A stretch of DNA of 12,834 nucleotides from NCBI GenBank assembly GCA_944324205.1, contig CALUVK010000030.1, forward strand, positions 1 to 12,834. Reading direction: 5' to 3'. Shown one piece after another: positions 1-6,620 of the stretch. The DNA is from Candidatus Gastranaerophilales bacterium (GTDB lineage: Bacteria > Cyanobacteriota > Vampirovibrionia > Gastranaerophilales > Gastranaerophilaceae). Numbering within the stretch: position 1 is the stretch's first letter; every line of letters begins with the position of its first letter. Below the pieces are notes generated by a model. That model was not told the DNA's origin and searched no databases. It saw only the letters and a list, made by a program, of their open reading frames with translations. Both the position numbers and the translations under genes were made by a program.

Positions 1-403
1 TAATGAACAGAACATAGATCCACAACCTTCGGATACTGAAAAAACAAATAATGGTAAAGATAATTCCGGAGAGCCAGATTTTAAGGAACAGAACATAGAT
101 CCACAACCTTCGGATACTGAAAAAACAAATAATGGCAAAGGTAATGCCGGAGAACCAGATTTTAATGAACAGAACATAGATCCACAACCTTCGGATACTG
201 AAAAAACAAATAATGGTAAAGATAATTCCGGAGAGCCAGCTTCTAATGAGCAGAACATTGAACCAAGGCCTGCTGATAGTACTAAAGAGAATAATAACGC
301 CCCCAAAAAGGGAGAAAAAGTTATTATTGATGGAAAAGTTTGTATAAAAATGCCCAATGGAACTTTGTATGATGCAGTTACTGGTCGAAAAATTAAAAAT
401 TAA
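1..403 (+). CDS. 3' end of a tandem-repeat hydrophilic protein (partial, function unknown)
   Basis: An open frame enters from the left edge (codons begin at base 2) and runs 133 codons to TAA at 401-403; its start lies outside the window. It consists of three near-identical 27-residue units (2-82, 83-163, 164-244), each opening with (N/K)EQNIDPQPSDTEKTNNGK, then a fourth degenerate copy from 245. It ends in a short non-repeat tail containing DGKVCIKMPNGTLYDAVTG, with the only cysteine seen. The repeats are rich in Asn, Asp, Glu, Lys and Pro, with no hydrophobic segment, so they are probably an extended, disordered linker or stalk. I do not recognise the family. A surface or periplasmic spacer is possible, but the N-terminus that would show export is missing. 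The terminator at 433-466 ends this transcription unit. The reading frame is secure because stop-free coding continues through all repeats; function is unknown. Confidence 0.8.
   Translation, partial: NEQNIDPQPSDTEKTNNGKDNSGEPDFKEQNIDPQPSDTEKTNNGKGNAGEPDFNEQNIDPQPSDTEKTNNGKDNSGEPASNEQNIEPRPADSTKENNNAPKKGEKVIIDGKVCIKMPNGTLYDAVTGRKIKN
2..319 (+). repeat. in-frame 81-bp tandem repeat array (3 close copies plus 1 degenerate)
   Basis: Units lie at 2-82, 83-163 and 164-244, with a diverged fourth copy at 245-319. Units 1 and 3 are identical over their first 76 bases, while unit 2 differs from unit 1 at five positions: codon 1, GGT/GGC, GAT/GGT, TCC/GCC and GAG/GAA. The repeat length is a multiple of three, so copy-number change keeps the frame. 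The 1=3, not 2, pattern suggests a 162-bp duplication or gene-conversion unit, and the array probably continues upstream of the window. Confidence 0.9.
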
Positions 404-432
404 AATAATAAAAATAAAATTATGTAGTATAT

Positions 433-466
433 AAATGCCTGCAGATTTGCTGTTAGGCATTTTTTT
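433..466 (+). terminator. intrinsic terminator of the repeat-protein gene
   Basis: An 8-bp perfect stem AAATGCCT (433-440) / AGGCATTT (455-462) encloses a 14-nt loop in which CAG/CTG (442-444/450-452) can pair further. A run of seven T follows (460-466). It sits 30 bp after the TAA of the repeat-protein gene and directly before the smc promoter. Confidence 0.85.
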
Positions 467-467
467 A

Positions 468-496
468 TTGACACAACTGCTTTTTTAGTGTGTAAT
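468..496 (+). promoter_or_regulatory. sigma-70 type promoter of smc
   Basis: A perfect -35 TTGACA (468-473) is followed by a 17-bp spacer and a -10 TGTAAT (491-496, one mismatch). The predicted transcript starts near 503, giving a leader of about 23 nt with the purine-rich ribosome binding site AAAGGGGAAAGAG (507-518) before the ATG at 526. The -35 lies immediately after the T-run of the upstream terminator. Confidence 0.8.
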
Positions 497-525
497 ATAT
501 ATTAATAAAGGGGAAAGAGAACTGA

Positions 526-3500
526 ATGTATATAAAGCAGCTCGAAATCGACAATTTTAAGTCGTTTGCGAATAAAGTTGATATCCCAATGTTAAAGGGA
601 TTTACAACTATTTCGGGGCCAAATGGCTCAGGGAAGAGCAATATTATTGACAGTATTTTATTTGCATTAGGATTATCAACAAGCAGAACGCTAAGAGCTG
701 AAAAAATATCCCAGCTTATTTCCACTTATAATAAACGTAACGAAGCATTTGTAAAAGTAACGTTCGGAGAAACAGAAGAAGGAGATTTTTCTGTTGCAAG
801 AAGAATACGAAAGTCTTCACAGGGATACAATAGTATTTATTATTTAGATGATAAAATTGCGACTTTATCAGAAGTACATACCATTCTTGAAAAGTATAAT
901 ATTACTCCTAACAGTTATAATGTTATGATGCAGGGTGATGTTATGAGTATTACAAATTGTACTCCTGGCGAACGAAGAAAAATAATTGATGAAATCGCCG
1001 GTGTTGCAGATTTCGACAGAAGAATTGAGCAGGCAACCGGAGAATTAGAAACAGTTGAAAAGAGAGTTGTAAATTCTACCCTTATTCTTAATGAAGTTAA
1101 TACTCGATTAGAACAATTGAAAGAAGAAAAAGAGGCTGCTTTAAAGTATCAAAAATTAAAAGATGAAAAAACAGGATTGGAAAGCCAGGTAAATACTGTT
1201 AAATTTTTTGATATAAGAAAAAATCTGGAAAAAGCTCATGAAAATATTTTAGAGTATACAAAAAAGAAGAAAGAAGAAGAGATAAAATCTAAAGACCTTG
1301 ATGAAAGGTTGAAACTCGTAAAAGAGAAGTATGATGAACTTTCAAAAACAATAACAGAAAAAGGTGAAGGGCATCAACTGGAACTAAAGCAAAAAGCAGA
1401 AGAAATTAAAGGTTCAATTTCAAGAAAGAATTCTTCTATAGTTTATGCAGATAAACAAATTCAAGATAACTTAAAAACAATAGAGAATAATAAGAATGGT
1501 ATTGAAGTTCAAAAAGGTAAAATTAAAGATTTTGAATTAAAAATTTCACTTAAGGAAGATGAAATTAAGGGGATTGAAAAAAATATAGAAGAACAAAAAA
1601 ATATTCTTAAAAAAATTCTGGAAGATATGTCAGGTCTGAATGAAACAGCAGAGAAGCATATTGAAACACGAAATAAATTAAGAAAAGAACTGGAGGATGA
1701 GCAGGATAAAGAAACAAAACTTATCCAAAAACAGGCACCATTAGAGGCAGAATTACTATCGAAGAAAAAATCTTTGGAAGAAGCCAAGAATAAGTTGACA
1801 GAGTTAGAGTCTTTTAAGGCAAATTTTTCAGAAATTAATGCTTCTAAAAAAATGATGATTGAACAGTTAGAAAAAGAACTTGACGATTTCAAAATTATTC
1901 TTAAAAATACATTAAATGATTTGGACAAGACTAAAAATGAAATCTCAGACATGGACTATGACCTTCAAGCAGCACGTAAGAAAATATACCAGCTTGAGGC
2001 GATTAAGAATGCAAATGAAGAAGCTAACCTCGGACGTGCAGTTGATACAGTTGTAAATGCAAATATCCAAGGTGTGCATGCTCCATTAATGAAACTTGGC
2101 CGGGTGGATGAGGAATATTCTACTGCTTTAGAAATTGCTGTGGGGGGCAGAATGTCTCATATAGTAGTAGATGATGAACATACTGCAGCGACTTGTATTG
2201 AGCTTTTAAAATCTGCTAATGCCGGTCGTGCAACTTTTGTACCTCTAAATAAAATTGTAAGGTGTCCTAAAAGTCTAAATTTGCCAAAAGAAAAAGGCGT
2301 TATTGATTTTGCAATAAATCTTATTGATTTTGAAGATGAGTATTTGAATGCATTTTATTATGCAGTTGGTGAAACTCTTGTTGTTGAAGATAGAACAGTT
2401 GCAAATAAATTGATAGGTAAATATAGAATGGTTACTTTATCAGGAGATTTATTTGAAAAATCCGGGTCTATTACTGGTGGTGCTATTCGCAAAAACGGAT
2501 TGAAATTCTCGCAAAATTCGGACAATGAGTTGGATACATTCAAAGCAAGATTGCGTGAAATGGAGAGTAAGTATTCTTCTCTTTTATCAAAACGATCAGA
2601 TTTAGAAGCAAAGATGGAAGATGTGAGAGGTAAATATTCTGCATCGACGACTGAATTTAATAAGGCAAAGTTGGAGCTTACAAATCTGGAAGATAGTTTT
2701 CAGAGTAATCAGAAAAATATTGATGAAAAAAATGAATTTATTAATTTAACCGAACCGGAAATTGCATCTATAGAAAAAAGCTTGGATAAACTTGAAGAAG
2801 AACATATTTTAATTTCTGAAAAAATTACCAATATACAAACTTCTATTGATGAAGTTGAAAAATTAATGAATGATGCGGACTTAAAAGATTTGAAAGAAAA
2901 AACAGCGGGTGTTGAAGCTGAAATCAAGCGTTATGAAAAAAATATGGCTGATGCAGAACATGAAATTGATGGTATGCATCAAAGAATTGATTTTATAAAA
3001 TCAACTATAACAACCCAACAAGATACAATTGAAAAAACACTTGTTTCTAACAAAGAATTAGAACTTGAGAAAGCTAAATTCGCGGAAGAGATAAAGGGAT
3101 TGAATCTCCAGTTGGAAGAACTTGAAGTTCAGATACAGGAAATTACGGAAAAACTAGGAGAACTCTTAAAACAGCGGGATGAGATAAACAATGATTTGGT
3201 TTCTATTGAGACTCAGCGTAATGTAAAAGCTTCTGATATAGAAAAGATTGCAGAGCAGATAGAATCTTTTAAGGCAAGACGTAGAGAGTTAGAGCCTATA
3301 CTGGAAGAAACTAAAAATATTCTGATGGAATCAGGTGTAAATATTAATGAACTTACGCCGGTTGAAATGTCAATAGAAGAAATTAGTTCCCGTATCCAGC
3401 GTTTACAAAAAAGAATGGATGAGATGGGCGCTGTTAATATGAAGGCGTTAGAAGATTTTGAGAATGTTTCTGCAAGGCAAGAAGAACTACAAAAGCAAAT

Positions 3501-4017
3501 TGAAACCCTGAGCCGGGAACGTGAACAAATTTTAGAGCGAATGAAAGGGTATGAGGATTTGAAAAAAGAAACATTCCTCAAAACTTATAGTGTTATAAAT
3601 GAAAATTTTAAAGATATTTTCCATAAACTTTCTGATGGTGAAGGTACATTAATTTTGGAAAATGAGGAAAAGCCTTTTGAAGGCGGGCTTGATATAGAAG
3701 CGCAGCCGAGAGATAAAAAGAAACAAAGACTTGCAGGTATGTCCGGTGGTGAAAAAGCTCTAACTGCTTTATCTTTTGTGTTTGCTATTCAAAAATATAT
3801 GCCCGCACCTTTTTATGCATTTGATGAAGTTGATGCAAGCTTAGATGGGATTAATGTTGAAAAATTGGCGCACATCGTTCAATCACAGTCTGATTCTACA
3901 CAATTTATTGTTGTAAGCCATAGAAAACCTATGATAGAATCTGCAAATAGAACCATTGGCGTTACACAAAAAGAAAAAGGTATTTCCAAAGTAACCGGCG
4001 TTAAAATTCGTGATTAG
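526..4017 (+). CDS. smc: chromosome partition/condensation protein SMC
   Basis: Structural maintenance of chromosomes ATPase, the core of the bacterial condensin (SMC-ScpAB) that organises and helps segregate the nucleoid. At 1163 aa it is full length (family about 1150-1190). In order: N-terminal ATPase lobe with Walker A GPNGSGKS (residues 31-38) and Q-loop (Q136 in MMQGD); first coiled coil about 170-505, rich in Lys and Glu; hinge about 510-680, containing NIQGVHAPL, a VGGRMSHIVVDD stretch and SGSITGG; second coiled coil about 680-1010; C-terminal lobe with ABC signature MSGGEKAL (1072-1079) and Walker B AFDEVDASLDG (D1100, E1101). All catalytic motifs are intact, so the gene should be functional. 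It has its own promoter at 468-496. The partners scpA and scpB are not in the window, and no terminator is evident in the 99-bp gap before the next gene. Confidence 0.97.
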   Translation: MYIKQLEIDNFKSFANKVDIPMLKGFTTISGPNGSGKSNIIDSILFALGLSTSRTLRAEKISQLISTYNKRNEAFVKVTFGETEEGDFSVARRIRKSSQGYNSIYYLDDKIATLSEVHTILEKYNITPNSYNVMMQGDVMSITNCTPGERRKIIDEIAGVADFDRRIEQATGELETVEKRVVNSTLILNEVNTRLEQLKEEKEAALKYQKLKDEKTGLESQVNTVKFFDIRKNLEKAHENILEYTKKKKEEEIKSKDLDERLKLVKEKYDELSKTITEKGEGHQLELKQKAEEIKGSISRKNSSIVYADKQIQDNLKTIENNKNGIEVQKGKIKDFELKISLKEDEIKGIEKNIEEQKNILKKILEDMSGLNETAEKHIETRNKLRKELEDEQDKETKLIQKQAPLEAELLSKKKSLEEAKNKLTELESFKANFSEINASKKMMIEQLEKELDDFKIILKNTLNDLDKTKNEISDMDYDLQAARKKIYQLEAIKNANEEANLGRAVDTVVNANIQGVHAPLMKLGRVDEEYSTALEIAVGGRMSHIVVDDEHTAATCIELLKSANAGRATFVPLNKIVRCPKSLNLPKEKGVIDFAINLIDFEDEYLNAFYYAVGETLVVEDRTVANKLIGKYRMVTLSGDLFEKSGSITGGAIRKNGLKFSQNSDNELDTFKARLREMESKYSSLLSKRSDLEAKMEDVRGKYSASTTEFNKAKLELTNLEDSFQSNQKNIDEKNEFINLTEPEIASIEKSLDKLEEEHILISEKITNIQTSIDEVEKLMNDADLKDLKEKTAGVEAEIKRYEKNMADAEHEIDGMHQRIDFIKSTITTQQDTIEKTLVSNKELELEKAKFAEEIKGLNLQLEELEVQIQEITEKLGELLKQRDEINNDLVSIETQRNVKASDIEKIAEQIESFKARRRELEPILEETKNILMESGVNINELTPVEMSIEEISSRIQRLQKRMDEMGAVNMKALEDFENVSARQEELQKQIETLSREREQILERMKGYEDLKKETFLKTYSVINENFKDIFHKLSDGEGTLILENEEKPFEGGLDIEAQPRDKKKQRLAGMSGGEKALTALSFVFAIQKYMPAPFYAFDEVDASLDGINVEKLAHIVQSQSDSTQFIVVSHRKPMIESANRTIGVTQKEKGISKVTGVKIRD

Positions 4018-4116
4018 AGCGATATTATCAGATCTTTTTTGTAAATATTTGTAAACATACTAACAAAAAAATTAGTTCAGAGGTTATTATTGATTGTATA
4101 GGTATGGAGAAATTAT

Positions 4117-5454
4117 ATGAAGGTCAATGATATTGATAGAAGTGTTAACTTTGGGTATAACCAGCAATTAAATAAAGAATTAATTTCTAAATGCAAAAAT
4201 GCAAAACGCAACAAAGAATTTTTAAGTACAGTATTAACTTTGAATAATATAACAAATAGAACAGAAAGGCTAATAAGAAAAGCTGAAAGTGAAAAACGTA
4301 ATTCTACTGTTGAAAAACTTTCTGATATATTTATAAGATGTAAATTCCTTCTGGCAAATGTAATGGAGGATTTTTTCCCTAAATTAAATTATGCCATGAG
4401 AGAAGCAGATTCTTATGAAGCAGAATTAAAAAAACGTAAAATAACTAATCCGGATCACTGGCTTAGTTTTGTTACGACAGGGTTAAGGGTATATGATGAT
4501 AATGTGGTCATAGAATTTGAACAACCTTTAAATGAAATAAAAAATCAAGAAGAAACAGCCGCAAAACAAAAAGTTGATAGTGGTAAAGAGTTTATAACAA
4601 AATATGTACCAACAGAAGAGGCAAAGAAAGGTTTTGCTTCTCTGGGAGGTATGTCAGAATTAAAACAATTATTCAAAGATAGAATTTTAACAGCATTAAA
4701 AGATCCAAAACAAGCTAAATTGGATGAAATAGAATATGGTAAAAAAGTTCCAAAAGGTATTCTTTTATACGGTCCTCCAGGATGCGGAAAGACCACTATT
4801 GTTCAACATTTATCAACAGAAGCAGGTGTGCCATTGTTGATGCTAGAACCCGGGAAATTAGGTTCTAAATATATACATGAAACCTCTCAAAACATAGATG
4901 CAGCGTTTGATTATGCTGAATCACTGGCTAAAGAAAATAAGCCGGTATTGATGTTTATGGATGATGCAGATTCTATGTTGATGAGTAGAAACTCTCAATC
5001 AGGGAGTCATACTGAGGAAATGGCATCTTTTTTAAACAGGATACAAAGAGCCGGAGATAAAAACGTTATATTTGTAGCAGCGACTAATAAATATGATTTG
5101 TTGGATGAAGCGATAAGAAGTCGTTTTCAAGAACAAATATTTGTAGATCTTCCGGATAAGGATGCAAGAAAATCTATTATTAAATTATTTATGGAACAAA
5201 GATTAAAAGGCCTCGAATTAGCAAAGGATGAAAAGGCTCTGGAGTATATTGCGCAAAAAACTGAAAGATTTCCTATCCGAGCTTTAAAAATGATTTCTAA
5301 TAAAGCATCTATTGAAGCATTAAATGATGGCAGAAGAAATATAAAAGCAGAAGACTTTGATAAAATTATTGCTCAATCTCAAAATATGAGAGTTAAAACA
5401 GATATTTATAAAACAAAGAATGATAGACCAATGATAGGGTTTAATAATTATTAA
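4117..5454 (+). CDS. AAA+ ATPase with an unrecognised N-terminal region
   Basis: A 445-aa AAA-clade ATPase, probably hexameric, of the type that remodels or unfolds proteins. The AAA core covers about residues 170-415: a GGM-x-ELK entry motif near 177, Walker A GPPGCGKT (219-226), Walker B VLMFMDDAD (D282, D283), sensor-1 N324 in AATNKYDLLDEA, and the arginine pair of AIRSRF (R334, R336), followed by an alpha-helical lid. The second Walker B acid is Asp rather than the usual Glu, which may slow hydrolysis. Residues 1-165 are mostly charged helices, opening with a short SVNFGYNQ motif (9-16), and match no domain I know; this region presumably selects the substrate. There is no transmembrane segment or protease domain, so it is not FtsH. 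GGAG at 4106-4109, 7 nt before the ATG, supports the start. The next gene begins 6 bp after its stop, so the two are probably co-transcribed. The substrate is unknown. Confidence 0.9.
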   Translation: MKVNDIDRSVNFGYNQQLNKELISKCKNAKRNKEFLSTVLTLNNITNRTERLIRKAESEKRNSTVEKLSDIFIRCKFLLANVMEDFFPKLNYAMREADSYEAELKKRKITNPDHWLSFVTTGLRVYDDNVVIEFEQPLNEIKNQEETAAKQKVDSGKEFITKYVPTEEAKKGFASLGGMSELKQLFKDRILTALKDPKQAKLDEIEYGKKVPKGILLYGPPGCGKTTIVQHLSTEAGVPLLMLEPGKLGSKYIHETSQNIDAAFDYAESLAKENKPVLMFMDDADSMLMSRNSQSGSHTEEMASFLNRIQRAGDKNVIFVAATNKYDLLDEAIRSRFQEQIFVDLPDKDARKSIIKLFMEQRLKGLELAKDEKALEYIAQKTERFPIRALKMISNKASIEALNDGRRNIKAEDFDKIIAQSQNMRVKTDIYKTKNDRPMIGFNNY

Positions 5455-5460
5455 AATCTT

Positions 5461-6111
5461 ATGATGAAGTTTGATTTGGCAAGAGATGCTCTAAGATATC
5501 TTATAAAAAAGTATGAAATAAAAGAAATATATATTCCATATTATTTGTGTAATGTAATAAGGCATGCAATTTTTGCAGAAAGGGCTAAATTAAAATTTTA
5601 TCATATTGATGATAACTTTTTTCCACTGGGTGATTTTTTCAGAAATAGTTATATTTTATATCCGAATTATTTCGGAATTTGTGATAATAATGTCGAGATA
5701 CTTGAGAAAATGTACTCAAATTTAATTGTAGATAATGTCCATGCTTATTATTCACAACCAAAAGGACTAGCTTCTTTTAATTCTGCAAGAAAATTTGTAC
5801 CGGAAAAAAATGGAGCGTATCTCTGGTTTAGAGGAGAAAAGAATTATTTTGAACCAAATTTGATAAGAAGAAAAAGATTTGATAATTATCATAAAAAGTT
5901 TTTTAAAACAAATTTACTAAGAATTAATATTTCACCTCAAACAATACCTTTTTGTTACCCATATTTGGCTCCCTCTATAGAAGAAGCTGATAAAATAGCT
6001 TTTGATTTAATTAACAAAGGATTAAAAATCTATAGATATTGGAATAATCTACCTGAAACTTATAATGAGTATAAATTTTATTCAAGATTAGTTCCAATTC
6101 CGTTAGATTGA
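5461..6111 (+). CDS. minimal DegT/DnrJ/EryC1-aminotransferase-like protein
   Basis: A 216-aa protein resembling the central part of DegT/StrS sugar aminotransferases (fold-type I PLP enzymes of about 370 aa). It shows an ARDALRYLI start, a IPYYLCNVI strand, SYILYPNYFG, the LIVDNVHAYYS motif (D91, H94, where the family contacts the PLP ring) and SARKF, where K111 is the candidate PLP lysine. It ends at RLVPIPLD, close to where longer relatives usually continue for another helix, and it lacks the usual N-terminal arm. Either it is a naturally short form or it was trimmed at both ends. No continuation is visible in any frame after the TGA. It is visibly AT-richer than its neighbours (14 G/C in 5641-5700). 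The ATG lies 6 bp after the AAA+ gene, has no clear Shine-Dalgarno, and could be the ATG at 5464, so translation may depend on the upstream gene. A role in cell-surface sugar synthesis is inferred only from family. Confidence 0.7.
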   Translation: MMKFDLARDALRYLIKKYEIKEIYIPYYLCNVIRHAIFAERAKLKFYHIDDNFFPLGDFFRNSYILYPNYFGICDNNVEILEKMYSNLIVDNVHAYYSQPKGLASFNSARKFVPEKNGAYLWFRGEKNYFEPNLIRRKRFDNYHKKFFKTNLLRINISPQTIPFCYPYLAPSIEEADKIAFDLINKGLKIYRYWNNLPETYNEYKFYSRLVPIPLD

Positions 6112-6120
6112 ATTATTTTT

Positions 6121-6606
6121 CTATTTAATTTCAAAATCAACGCTTGTGTTCTGGTTATTTTCTTTCTTTATGCCTGTTATAAGTTCGTAGATATAAGCGG
6201 TCACAAGACCCGTAAATCCGTTAAAGAGGGCACTTATTCCGGCCATTAATATCATAAGCAGTATCATTACGATAATCGATCCGAAACTGCCAAGGAAAAA
6301 TCTTAAAAAGCCTTGAGTATACGAAGGAATCAACCAGCCAAGCAGCATACTTATAGGAGTATAGACAGCAGAGAATGCCATAAACGAAACAAAACCGATT
6401 ACGGCACCAAAAATACAGCCTTCTCTTACACTTATTATACCGATTAAATCGTTTTGTTTAAGGTATGCAAGAATAAATGCCGATAAGCACAATATTAATA
6501 TCATAAAGCTTAAAAAGCTTACATAAGGTATAATTGTTATCAGGCCTAATATTACTCCCGCAAAGGCGCTTAATATAGATAATTGTTTTAGTAGCAATAA
6601 ATTCAT
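6121..6606 (-). CDS. small integral membrane protein of unknown function
   Basis: A 161-aa, strongly hydrophobic protein with about four membrane spans near residues 9-27, 29-49, 62-93 and 103-127. A further amphipathic segment lies at 130-146, followed by a charged tail (KKENNQ onward). No catalytic motif or recognisable family is visible. Glycine and small residues in the third and fourth spans suggest tight helix packing. It begins 11 bp after the leuC stop, and its AGGAGA ribosome binding site overlaps that stop, so it is very probably translated from the leuC mRNA. Its TAG stop is only 9 bp from the stop of the convergent DegT-like gene. A link to leucine biosynthesis or transport is inference from position only. 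Confidence 0.75.
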   Translation of the reverse strand: MNLLLLKQLSILSAFAGVILGLITIIPYVSFLSFMILILCLSAFILAYLKQNDLIGIISVREGCIFGAVIGFVSFMAFSAVYTPISMLLGWLIPSYTQGFLRFFLGSFGSIIVMILLMILMAGISALFNGFTGLVTAYIYELITGIKKENNQNTSVDFEIK

Positions 6607-6613
6607 AATATTT

Positions 6614-6620
6614 TCTCCTA
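6614..6620 (-). promoter_or_regulatory. ribosome binding site overlapping the leuC stop codon
   Basis: Read on the minus strand, the leuC stop TAG (6618-6620) is part of TAGGAGA (6614-6620), a strong Shine-Dalgarno 7 nt before the ATG of the membrane-protein gene. This fixes that start and suggests coupled translation. Confidence 0.8.

Noticed and set aside
2..319. CRISPR-like repeat array
   Set aside because: The repeats are directly contiguous with no unique spacers and keep one open reading frame throughout, so they are coding repeats.
1509..1952. 147-codon open frame antisense to smc
   Set aside because: It is Ser/Phe/Ile-rich, as expected from reading the complement of a Lys/Glu-rich coiled coil. 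It shows no family resemblance, and the sense gene is complete.
4021..4040. Intrinsic terminator after smc
   Set aside because: There is a T-run at 4035-4040, but only three-base GAT/ATC pairing precedes it, too little for a terminator stem.
6109..6111. TGA of the DegT-like gene as a recoded sense codon
   Set aside because: Read-through gives a hydrophobic stretch unlike the expected family C-terminus, and other genes here end in ordinary TAA or TAG. A true stop is the simpler reading.
6108..6134. Bidirectional terminator at the convergent junction
   Set aside because: TTGAATTA can pair with TAATTTCAA with one bulge, but the stem is almost all A/T and no T-run follows on either strand. It may occur by chance in this AT-rich stretch.
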